A stretch of DNA of 64,000 nt from CAVXSP01 sp963764505 (GTDB lineage Bacteria > Acidobacteriota > Vicinamibacteria > Vicinamibacterales > SCN-69-37): positions 1,054,001-1,118,000 of the forward strand of contig CAVXSP010000001.1 in NCBI GenBank assembly GCA_963764505.1, in the 5' to 3' direction. Of this stretch, positions 56,827 through 64,000 are shown one piece after another. The translations under genes were made by a program, and so were the position numbers. Under the pieces are notes generated by a model, which did no database searches, had not been told where the DNA came from, and saw only the letters and a list, made by a program, of their open reading frames with translations. The first letter of the stretch is position 1; each line of letters opens with the position of its first letter.

Positions 56827-58181
56827 GCGGTGCCACCCGTACGCGCCCGCCTCTCACGGGCAGTGCCACGCTGGTGCGCTTTCCGCCGATCGCCCGCGAG
56901 GAGCTGGGTTCAGGCCTGGAGGTCTGGTCTCTGCCGTGGCACTCGGTGCCGGTCGTCACGGTCGCTCTCCTGGTCGAAGGCGGCGCGAGAGAGGATCCGC
57001 CGGGACGGGACGGACTCGTCGGACTGACGGTCGACCTGATCGACGAAGGCGCGGGAGGCCGGGACGCGGTCCAGCTCTCGGACGCCTTCGCACGGCTGGG
57101 CACCCATCTCGAAGCGGACGTCGGACAGGACGCCACGCTGCTCTGGTTCACGACACTCGCGCGCAATCTGGAGCCCGCGCTGGCGCTCCTCGCCGACGTC
57201 GTCTTTCGGCCGCACCTCGCCGACGTGGACCTCGTGCGGGTCCGTGAGCTCCGGATGAGCCGTCTGCGCCAGCTGAAGACCTCGCCGAGCGCCACGGCCG
57301 AACGGGCGTTCCTCGAAGGCGTGTTCGGATCGCATCCGTACGGCCACGGGACGATCGGCACCACGCGCGTGCTCCAGTCCGTGCCCCCGGAAGAGGTGCG
57401 GCGCTGCCACGAGCGTCTGTTCGTCGCGGGGAAGTCCACGCTCATCGTCGCCGGCGACCGGCCGCCGGACGCGGTCATGGCGGCTGCCCGGGGGCTGTTC
57501 GGCGGCTGGGCGGCCCGATCGCGCCCGGCGAACGCTCCGCCCGCGGCGCTGCCCGAGCCGACCCGGCGGGTGCTGCTGGTCGACCGTCCGGGCGCGCCGC
57601 AGTCGGAGCTCCGGATCGGCCACCTCGGTCCCGCGCGGACGTCGTCGGCGTTCCATGCGCTCGTCACGCTGAACGCCGCGCTCGGCGGCCAGTTCGCGAG
57701 CCGGATCAATCAGCGGCTGCGCGAGACGAAGGGCTACACGTACGGGGCGCGCACGAGCTTCGACTTCCGCCGGACCTGCAGCACGTTCACCTGCGACACG
57801 AGCGTGCAGAGCGACGCCACGATCGAGGCGATTGCGGACGTGCTCGAGGAGTTCGAGGGCACACGGCACGCGCGGCCGATCGCGGGCGAGGAGCTCGATC
57901 GAGCGCGAAGCGCCCTCACGCGCGGCTACGTACGGCAGTTCGAGACGGCCGCCCACCTCGTGCGCGGGGCGGTCGAGCTGATCAAGTTCGGACTGCCGGA
58001 CGACACGTTCGACCGGTTCGTTCCCGGCGTATCCGCCATCACGGAAGCCGACGTCCTGGCGGCGGCGCGCGCGGCCCTGCGGCCGGCGGACTCGGTAATC
58101 GTCGTCGTCGGCGAAGCCGCACGGTGCCGGGACGGTCTCGCGCGCTTCGGACCGGTCGTCGAGACGACTCCGGAGTTCTGA
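56823..58181 (+). CDS. M16-family peptidase, non-catalytic partner subunit
   Basis: 452 aa, overlapping the previous gene by 4 bases (ATGA). Where the zinc motif should be it reads GLTVDLIDEGAGG, so it has lost the HxxEH. It keeps the R/Y substrate pair RETKGYTYGART that the partner subunit supplies in two-chain M16B enzymes. A complex with the preceding protein is expected. Confidence 0.9.
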   Translation: MSGATRTRPPLTGSATLVRFPPIAREELGSGLEVWSLPWHSVPVVTVALLVEGGAREDPPGRDGLVGLTVDLIDEGAGGRDAVQLSDAFARLGTHLEADVGQDATLLWFTTLARNLEPALALLADVVFRPHLADVDLVRVRELRMSRLRQLKTSPSATAERAFLEGVFGSHPYGHGTIGTTRVLQSVPPEEVRRCHERLFVAGKSTLIVAGDRPPDAVMAAARGLFGGWAARSRPANAPPAALPEPTRRVLLVDRPGAPQSELRIGHLGPARTSSAFHALVTLNAALGGQFASRINQRLRETKGYTYGARTSFDFRRTCSTFTCDTSVQSDATIEAIADVLEEFEGTRHARPIAGEELDRARSALTRGYVRQFETAAHLVRGAVELIKFGLPDDTFDRFVPGVSAITEADVLAAARAALRPADSVIVVVGEAARCRDGLARFGPVVETTPEF

Positions 58182-58251
58182 CGGGCCGACGGCGTTGCGG
58201 TGCTCCGCCTTCGGCCGGATCCCTGCCGTCCGGCCGTTCATTTCGGAGTGC

Positions 58252-58257
58252 TAGACT
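58252..58257 (+). promoter_or_regulatory. TAGACT -10 box, leaderless start of the 58266 ORF
   Basis: TAGACT ends 8 bases before ATG 58266. Confidence 0.4.
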
Positions 58258-58265
58258 CGCTCGAG

Positions 58266-58469
58266 ATGGACGTCGCCCGGTGGAGCATGAGCCTCGTGGC
58301 CGTCATCGGCCTGCTCGCCGCGACCATCGCGGGGGCGGCGATCTGGCTCATGGTCACCGATCCCGTGAGCGTGGCCAACGCGGTGTCCACGGGCGACGTG
58401 ACGCCGATTATGCGGGCGATCGGCGACGTCATCTTCGACGCCTTGCGCGGCCTGTTTCGTTATCTCTGA
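58266..58469 (+). CDS. small single-pass membrane protein
   Basis: 67 aa. MDVARWSMSLVAVIGLLAATIAGAAI gives one transmembrane helix; the rest (TDPVSVANAVSTGDVTPIMR, DALRGLFRYL) is soluble and slightly amphipathic. No family is recognised. The promoter-like TAGACT and reasonable composition support a real gene. Confidence 0.6.
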   Translation: MDVARWSMSLVAVIGLLAATIAGAAIWLMVTDPVSVANAVSTGDVTPIMRAIGDVIFDALRGLFRYL

Positions 58470-58521
58470 GGTGGGCGGCGCCCGCGGCCGGCCCGTTCGT
58501 CCGGCTGCACGTCCAGGCCGT

Positions 58522-59535
58522 TCAAAGGTTTTTCAGGAAGAACCGCGTCAGGTAGAAGCCGTCCAGATAGCTGAAGGGCGCCTTGCCCGTCGTGTAGTGG
58601 CCGCACGGCAGCACGCCGAGCTCGTGTGACACTCCGTGCCGCTGGAACGCCTCCACGAACTGCCGCGAAAGGTCGACCGGGAACGTCAGGTCGTACCGCG
58701 CGTAGACCAGCAGCACGCGGCGGCCCCGCACGCGCGGAATGAACGGCCACGGACTGATCGGCATCCAGCACTCGCGCAGCGCGCCGAGGTCGATGTGCCC
58801 CTCGAGCCCGTCCCGGACGTGCCGTGTCGAGAGGCCGCGCCAGACGACGTCGGCGAAGAAGGGCGAGACATGGTTGAACGCGCCGGCGCGCAGGCGCTCG
58901 TCGTGCGCCATCGACAGCATCGAGAGGCACGAGCCGAGGCTGGTCCCGATGATGCCGATGCGTTCGAATCCCTCGCGCGCAAGCCAGTCCACGGTCCGCC
59001 GGATGTCGAGCACCGCCTGCCGGTTCGCGTGGAGCGTGCGGCCGACGTTCGACGAGACGATGTAGTCGGCGCGCTGCAGCTCCGCGGGACGCCTGTCGTC
59101 GTGATACGGCAGGCTCATGCGCAGGGCGGTGAGCCCGAATCGCGCGAACAGGCGGCAGAGGCCGACGTGGCCGCCGGCATCCGCGTTCCACTGCGGCACG
59201 ACCACCACCGCCCGCCGCGGCGCGGCGCGCCGCGGCTCGGGCGGCTCGAAGATGCGGACCCGGACGACGTCGTTCTCCGGATACGGCGTGGTCAGGGCGC
59301 TTGGAAAGCGCAGATGCTCGCCTTGGCGATCGTAGCCGTCGGCCGCCGCGCAGCGGAACAGCCGATCGCTGTTGACGACCGCCTCACGGGCCCAGCCGAT
59401 CAAGTGGGGGAGCGGCTCCTGACCGTCGATATCGAGCCCGAGCCAGTCGAGGCCCCAGTCGAACGGCCGCACGACGCGGTTGGTGTCGACCGTCGCGAGC
59501 CGCCGCTCCCACGCATGAAAGAATCGCGCGACCAT
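58522..59535 (-). CDS. alpha/beta-hydrolase fold protein
   Basis: 337 aa. The nucleophile elbow GIIGTSLGSCLSM (GxSxG) is clear, and the Asp/His pair is likely YARYDLTFPVDL and CGHYTTG. An N-terminal extension (MVARFFHAWERRLATVDTNR) precedes the core. The protein might be an esterase of the PhoPQ-like or abhydrolase-18 groups; the substrate is unknown. It starts on the stop of the amidase gene (TGATG overlap). Confidence 0.82.
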   Translation of the reverse strand: MVARFFHAWERRLATVDTNRVVRPFDWGLDWLGLDIDGQEPLPHLIGWAREAVVNSDRLFRCAAADGYDRQGEHLRFPSALTTPYPENDVVRVRIFEPPEPRRAAPRRAVVVVPQWNADAGGHVGLCRLFARFGLTALRMSLPYHDDRRPAELQRADYIVSSNVGRTLHANRQAVLDIRRTVDWLAREGFERIGIIGTSLGSCLSMLSMAHDERLRAGAFNHVSPFFADVVWRGLSTRHVRDGLEGHIDLGALRECWMPISPWPFIPRVRGRRVLLVYARYDLTFPVDLSRQFVEAFQRHGVSHELGVLPCGHYTTGKAPFSYLDGFYLTRFFLKNL

Positions 59536-60932
59536 CAGCCCCGTCGGACCGTCGGCGGCGAGACGACGCGCTCGACCGCGGCGGCGATCGCCAGCAGCCG
59601 CGCGGTCTGGTTCGGGGCGCCGACGAGCTGGAGCCCGACCGGGAGGCCGGCCGTCTTCAGCGGCAGCGACAGGGCCGGATGGCCGGTGAGGTTGAAGAGC
59701 TGGGTCTGGCGGAGCATGGCCGCGCGGACTGACAACCCCGCCTCGCGGATGCCGTCGATCGTCACCTCCGTCGCGCCGATGAGCGGCGCCACGATGGGCA
59801 GCGTCGGCAGGATCAGGGCATCGTGGCCGGCGAGGAGCGTGTCGACCGCCCGGCGGAGCGCGACGCGCGCGGCCCGGGCCTGGAGGTAGGCGACGGCCGT
59901 CACCGAGCGCCCGCCTTCGAGCCGCGAGCGGACGCCTGGCGTGTAGTCGGCCGACCTGGCTTCCAGCAACGGCGCGTGGCAGGCCGCGGCCTCGGGCAGC
60001 ACCAGGTCCGCGTATGTCTTCGGGATGTCATCGGCGCGCGCAAGCGACACGTCCCCGAGCGCGGCGCCGTGCAGGCGCAGTTCCTCCAGGGCGCCTTCGA
60101 ACACGATCCTGACTTCTCCGGCGGCGAGACCGAAGTACCCGTCGAGCCGGCCGAACCGCAGCGATGCGAGCGGCGGCGCCACGACGGTATCGAGCGGCCG
60201 ACCTGAGGTCGCGGCCCACAACCAGGCGGCGTCCTGAACGGTTCGCGCGAGCGGGCCCACGTGATCGAGCGACCAGCTCAGCGGGACGACGCCCGCAAGG
60301 GGAATCTCCTCGGGACAGGGCTTCAGGCCGACGATTCCGCAGGCCGCGGCCGGAATGCGGACCGAGCCTCCGGTGTCCGTCCCGATCGAGCCGAGTCCCA
60401 TGCCGGCCGCCACCGCCGCCGCCGATCCGCCGCTCGATCCGCCCGGCGACCGGGCCGGGTCGTGCGGGTGCCGCACCGGTCCGAACGCCGAGTCTTCACT
60501 CGTCGTCCCGAGGGCGAATTCGTGCAGGTTGGTCTTGCCGAGGAGGATGGCGCCGGCCTCGCGCAGCCGAGAGACGAGCGGCGCGTCGTGGGCCGGCACG
60601 CGGTCGCTCAGGGCCCGCGACGCGGCCGTCGTGGGCTGGCCGGCGACGTCGATCAAGTCCTTGAGGGAGATCGGGACGCCGTGCAACGGACCGCGGTGGA
60701 TGCCACGCGCCCGCTCGTCGTCGACGGCGCGGGCAGCGGCCCGGGCCGCGTCGGCGTCCACGCGGATGAACGCGTTCGTACGGCCGCCGTGCCGTTCGAT
60801 CGCCTGAATCGCGGCCTCGACGAGGTCGAGCGCGCGGAGGCCGCCGGATCGCAGCGCGTCCGCAGCGGCGGCGATTGTCGTGGGAGGTTCGGGTCCCGCG
60901 CGTACGACCGTATCCGATTCGCTTGCTCGCAC
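59535..60932 (-). CDS. amidase-signature family enzyme
   Basis: 465 aa from GTG 60932. The Ser-cisSer-Lys triad motifs are intact: Lys in PISLKDLIDVAG, GGSSGGSAAAVAAGM, and the nucleophile in IGTDTGGSVRIPAA. C-terminal LPTLPIVAPLIGATEV and LFNLTGHPALSLP are typical. It hydrolyses amides; GatA-like activity cannot be excluded, but no gatB/gatC is present. It lies between a DsbA-like protein and an alpha/beta hydrolase. Confidence 0.9.
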   Translation of the reverse strand: MRASESDTVVRAGPEPPTTIAAAADALRSGGLRALDLVEAAIQAIERHGGRTNAFIRVDADAARAAARAVDDERARGIHRGPLHGVPISLKDLIDVAGQPTTAASRALSDRVPAHDAPLVSRLREAGAILLGKTNLHEFALGTTSEDSAFGPVRHPHDPARSPGGSSGGSAAAVAAGMGLGSIGTDTGGSVRIPAAACGIVGLKPCPEEIPLAGVVPLSWSLDHVGPLARTVQDAAWLWAATSGRPLDTVVAPPLASLRFGRLDGYFGLAAGEVRIVFEGALEELRLHGAALGDVSLARADDIPKTYADLVLPEAAACHAPLLEARSADYTPGVRSRLEGGRSVTAVAYLQARAARVALRRAVDTLLAGHDALILPTLPIVAPLIGATEVTIDGIREAGLSVRAAMLRQTQLFNLTGHPALSLPLKTAGLPVGLQLVGAPNQTARLLAIAAAVERVVSPPTVRRG

Positions 60933-60943
60933 CGCTGGCTGGC

Positions 60944-61831
60944 TCAGTTCGCTCCGGCCTGTCTCAACGCATCGTCGAGCGCCTGGGCGAACGTCTCGTA
61001 CGGCTGCGCACCGCCGAGCGGCTTCAGAATGCGAACCTGGTCCGTCCTGGGATCGCGCAGGCCGACGAAGAACCACGGCGTGCCGGTGGCGCCGAGCGAT
61101 TCCACGAGCTGGACGGTTTCGCGGATCCCGCGAGTGGTGCGGCCGCTCTCGACGCACGAGCGAAACTGGCCCTCGTCGAGCTTCGCCTGGCGCGCGAGGT
61201 CCTCGAGCGCGATTGGCGTGTGGCTGCCGGGCGCGCTGAAGAGCAGCCGGTGCAGGTCCCAGAAGCGATGCTGCTCGAGCGCGCAATGCGCGGCTTCGTG
61301 GGCGCGGATCGCCTGCGGGTGGTTCTGATCGATCGGAAAGTCGCGGAAGACGTAGCGGATCCTGCCGGTGGCGATGTAGTGCTCGTCGATCTGGGGCATC
61401 GTCTGATGAAAATGCCGGATACAGAAAGGGCACTCGTAGTCGGAGAACTCCACGAGCGTCACGACGGCATCGGCCGGACCGAGCGCCGGAGCGCCGGCGA
61501 CGTCGAGCACCTGGCCGACGGCACCGGCCTCGCCGCCCCGTCCGCCGCCGATCTGGCGGGACAGATCGTCGTGCGCCGCTCGGAGATCGGCGAGATCCCG
61601 CCGGAGCTGCCCGATCTGGCGGGAGCTGGACGTCCAGGTCGCAACCGCCGTTCCGAGCGCCAGCACGGCCGCGACCGCCAGCACGGCGGTCAGCAGCCCG
61701 GCCCGATTGCGGACGCCGGAAGGGCGGTCCGGCGCGGGTCCGGTGGGAGCGGTCGGTTCGGTCACTCGTCCTCCGTCTCGGGTCCCGCCGGCGCGCGCGT
61801 CCGGCGTGGGCTTCAATTCTATCGTCTCCAT
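60944..61831 (-). CDS. membrane-anchored DsbA-like thioredoxin-fold protein
   Basis: 295 aa from ATG 61831. A proline-rich cytosolic N-terminus, one transmembrane helix (LLTAVLAVAAVLALGTAVAT), a short coiled coil (SSRQIGQLRRDLADLRAAHDDL) and then a DsbA-type thioredoxin domain with CPFC (FSDYECPFCIRHF) and the cis-Pro region GTPWFFVG. Likely a periplasmic thiol oxidase or isomerase. The coiled coil may dimerise it. Confidence 0.9.
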   Translation of the reverse strand: METIELKPTPDARAGGTRDGGRVTEPTAPTGPAPDRPSGVRNRAGLLTAVLAVAAVLALGTAVATWTSSSRQIGQLRRDLADLRAAHDDLSRQIGGGRGGEAGAVGQVLDVAGAPALGPADAVVTLVEFSDYECPFCIRHFHQTMPQIDEHYIATGRIRYVFRDFPIDQNHPQAIRAHEAAHCALEQHRFWDLHRLLFSAPGSHTPIALEDLARQAKLDEGQFRSCVESGRTTRGIRETVQLVESLGATGTPWFFVGLRDPRTDQVRILKPLGGAQPYETFAQALDDALRQAGAN

Positions 61832-61833
61832 CG

Positions 61834-62343
61834 TCAGCGCCGGAGCGCGGGGCTGTCGCCGCCTCGCGCTGCCTCCACGTACTGTTTCAGTGCGACCAGC
61901 GAGACCTGCCAGCCCTGGGCGATGACGGCGTAGTAGCGCTGCCAGCGCGCGGACGGCTCGCCGCCGTCCTGCCGCACGTGCAGACGGCAGCCGTCGTCCT
62001 GCGGCTGACAGCGGACCTGGAGCGCCATCGGCCCGAGCGGCGGTCCCTCGGGCGGCACCCACCAGCAGTCCGCGACCAGGAACTGCCGGCCGGGCCTGGC
62101 CTCGACGACCGTGCCGTGGAAGACGCCGCCGAGCGGTCCCAGGATCTCATCCCGATAGGGCGTGGACGCCCATTCGACGGCGTAGACACCGAACGGGACG
62201 GGCGTCGTGACCGATCGCACGACCCGCCACCAGGCCCGGAGGGCGTCGGCCGCAAAGAAGGCGTCGTACACGGTCGCTGCCGGTCCGGCGATGACCAAGC
62301 TCTGCTCGAAGCGCTCGTGCGCGCCGGTCGATGAAGACGCCAC
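61834..62343 (-). CDS. AHSA1/SRPBCC-family protein
   Basis: 169 aa from GTG 62343. FEQSLVIAGPAATVYDAFFA, ALRAWWRVVRSVTTPVPFGVY and the C-terminal helix WQRYYAVIAQGWQVSLVALKQY are typical of the START-like AHSA1 group, which binds hydrophobic ligands or co-chaperones Hsp90. The substrate is unknown. It ends 3 bases before the DsbA-like start. Confidence 0.8.
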   Translation of the reverse strand: MASSSTGAHERFEQSLVIAGPAATVYDAFFAADALRAWWRVVRSVTTPVPFGVYAVEWASTPYRDEILGPLGGVFHGTVVEARPGRQFLVADCWWVPPEGPPLGPMALQVRCQPQDDGCRLHVRQDGGEPSARWQRYYAVIAQGWQVSLVALKQYVEAARGGDSPALRR

Positions 62344-62454
62344 GTATTTGTCCCGCTGCTCCAGGTGCTGGTAGTGTGAGCAGTTGCTGGTCGTTTCAGT
62401 CTAGCCGGTTCGCCGCGGCGCAAGCCCGGCTTCGCCTGAGGAGTGTGCACGATC

Positions 62455-63376
62455 ATGGCCGGGCGTCGGACCACACCGCGGCGGAGCACGGCGCAGGGGC
62501 GTCGCAAGCCCCACGAGCTGCAGCCTGCGTTCCTGCTTCGCGAGTTCCTCGAGAGCGACGAGGCGCGGCCCATTCGGATCCTCGCGGAGTACCACGAACC
62601 GATGCGCAGGTTCCGCGACCAGCAGATCCAGGACACCGTGGTCTTCTTCGGGTCCGCGCGGGTCCACAGCCGCCAGTGGGCGCAGAAGAAGCTGGCGCGC
62701 GCCCGATCGACACGCGCGCGCGTGGCGGGCCACGAGCTGAGCAGATGGGAGCGCGCCGTGCAGTGGTCGCGCTTCTACGAGGACGCCCGGTGGCTGGCGC
62801 GCGAGCTCACCACGTGGGCGCTGACGCTCGACGCCCCGCCGCACCGGTTCGTCGTCTGCTCGGGCGGCGGCCCGGGCATCATGGAGGCCGCCAATCGCGG
62901 CGCGCATGAGGCGGGAGGCAAGACGATCGGCCTGAACATCCAGCTGCCGCACGAGCAGGGACAGAACCGCTATGTCTCGCCCGGGCTCGGCTTCGACTTC
63001 CACTACTTCTTCATGCGGAAGTTCTGGTTCGCCTATCTCGCGAAGGCCCTGGTGATCTTCCCCGGGGGCTTCGGCACGCTGGACGAGCTGTTCGAGTTCC
63101 TGACGCTCTCGCAGACGCGCAAGCTGTCGCGCCGCCTGGCGGTCATCATGTACGGCGCCGAGTACCTGGCGGCAGGTCCTCGATCTCCGTCCCATGGTCG
63201 AGTGGGAGGCGATCAGCAAGGAGGACCTCAAGTACCTGACCTTCTGCGACTCGCCGGAGAGCGCCTTCGAACACCTCAAGACGCATCTGGAGACGCACCA
63301 CCTCGCCCCGAGGGGCCGCCACGAGGCCCAGGTGCCGGCGATCGCCAAGACGAGCCCGGCTCAAGGCCAGGATTGA
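62455..63376 (+). CDS. LOG-family nucleotide-binding protein (broken by a 1-base insertion)
   Basis: From ATG 62455 (GAGGAG upstream). DTVVFFGSARVHSRQ, VVCSGGGPGIMEAANRGAHE, and LVIFPGGFGTLDELFEFLTL give the SGGGPGIMEA and PGGxGTxxE motifs of the LOG/Rossmann family, seen in cytokinin-releasing phosphoribohydrolases and nucleotidases. After YGAEY the frame breaks at 63162-63166 (GTACC); removing one C gives YWRQVLDLRPMVEWEAISKEDL and a 306-aa protein. The N-terminal part is longer than in classic LOG proteins. Confidence 0.85.
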
Positions 63377-63400
63377 AGCGGCTCGGGGAAGATCGCGAGA

Positions 63401-64000
63401 TCAGTAGAGCACGAACCGGTTGCGGACCTCCTCGAAGCGCTCGAGCTCGGGCGTCCAGCTCCGCGCGAGCTCGCGCGCGGTCACTCCGGCGTCGAGCTGC
63501 TGCCGGAGGGCCGCCGATCCGTACAGGATGTCGATCGGCATCCTGATCCGCTCGTATTCGTAAGGCGGTGGGCGCCATTCGAACCGTCCGTCCCCCGCCT
63601 CCCTGAACGCCTCGATCAGCACGACGCCCGTCTCGACGGCTCGGAATGCGCGCCGGTCGGTGACGTGCACCTGACAGCCGCCGCACGCGACCTGCGCGTG
63701 CTTCTGGAACGTCGGTTCGAAGACCGCCGGACGGAAATGGACGCCCGGCAGGCCGAGGCCGTTCAGGTGTTCGGCGAACGGTTCAGGCGCCACCCACGGC
63801 GCGCCGACGAGCTCGAACGGCCTGGTCGTCCCTCGCCCCTCCGACACGTTCGTCCCTTCGAAGAGCACCGTGCCCGGATACACGGTGGCGCTGTCGAGGG
63901 TCGGCAGGTTGGGCGAGGGCAGCACCCATGGCAGACCCGTCTCGTCGAACCAGGCGGCGCGCGTCCACCCCGACATCGGCGCCACCTCCAGGGCGGCGCC
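63401..64000 (-). CDS. NamZ/DUF1343-family exo-beta-N-acetylmuramidase (N-terminus outside window)
   Basis: The frame is open through 64000, so only the C-terminal ~199 residues are here. PSPNLPTLDSATVYPGTVLF, EGTNVSEGRGTTRPFELVGA, LGLPGVHFRPAVFEP and GCQVHVTDRRAFRAV are hallmarks of DUF1343 (NamZ), which removes N-acetylmuramic acid from peptidoglycan fragments. It is convergent with the LOG gene. The signal peptide, if any, would be upstream. Confidence 0.88.
   Translation of the reverse strand, partial: GAALEVAPMSGWTRAAWFDETGLPWVLPSPNLPTLDSATVYPGTVLFEGTNVSEGRGTTRPFELVGAPWVAPEPFAEHLNGLGLPGVHFRPAVFEPTFQKHAQVACGGCQVHVTDRRAFRAVETGVVLIEAFREAGDGRFEWRPPPYEYERIRMPIDILYGSAALRQQLDAGVTARELARSWTPELERFEEVRNRFVLY

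Overview
The window is a dense, high-GC stretch of bacterial chromosome with almost no intergenic space. I see no insertion sequence, prophage, CRISPR array or plasmid gene. The gene content suggests an Acidobacteriota genome, probably Vicinamibacteria-like: a Pgi of the transaldolase-Pgi fusion type, a long membrane pyrophosphatase, TonB/ExbB/ExbD/ExbD, small zinc-ribbon proteins, and GGTTCCGGGG-type palindromes. This placement is an inference from gene content, with no phylogenetic test behind it.

Layout. 1-1.8 kb: the end of a HEAT-cyclophilin gene, then a non-coding stretch with a promoter, two strong terminators, a candidate small RNA and a lysine-rich mini-ORF. 1.8-11.3 kb: ddl faces a plus-strand series tgt-yajC-secD-secF-uppP-DUF502-pyrophosphatase (queuosine tRNA modification, protein export, lipid-carrier recycling, ion pumping). 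11.3-14.1 kb: a TonB energy-transduction operon with its own promoter. 14.1-21.4 kb: a TPR lipoprotein, a bifunctional Rel (p)ppGpp enzyme, rpmB, a DksA/TraR-type regulator and lon. 21.4-31.6 kb (minus): an RND efflux pair, then ileS-lspA-lgt-rluD-type-nudix, so lipoprotein maturation is encoded together. 31.6-39.3 kb: HAD, HIT, prmC-prfA-moaD-moaE, thiD, bioY, an exported methyltransferase and pgi. 39.3-43.5 kb: erpA, a Fur regulator fused to a ferritin-like domain, a PHP phosphoesterase, a degenerate ABC ATPase, DUF4399 and a HAD phosphatase. 43.4-44.0 kb: a selenocysteine tRNA (minus), a cold-shock protein and tRNA-Ala(GGC). 44.1-52.8 kb: a GT-C-like membrane glycosyltransferase and an AddB/AddA-type recombination nuclease-helicase. 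53.0-54.4 kb: four very small uncharacterised genes leading into mrp. 55.5-58.2 kb: an M16 peptidase pair. 58.2-64 kb: hydrolase, amidase, DsbA-like, AHSA1-like, LOG-family and NamZ/DUF1343 genes, the last running off the end.

Two window-wide patterns matter when reading the annotation. First, six otherwise well conserved genes (exbB, the RND adaptor, ileS twice, prfA, addA, the LOG gene) are broken by seven single-base insertions. Six of the seven make GGTAC or GTACC at a GTAC tetranucleotide and the seventh lies between two GTAC sites. They look like a systematic sequencing/consensus artefact, perhaps caused by DNA modification, and I annotate the genes across the breaks. Second, at least nine genes have a TANNNT -10 hexamer ending 6-8 bases before the start codon and no Shine-Dalgarno sequence, which suggests widespread leaderless transcription. 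The most novel protein architecture is the Fur-ferritin-like fusion directly downstream of erpA.
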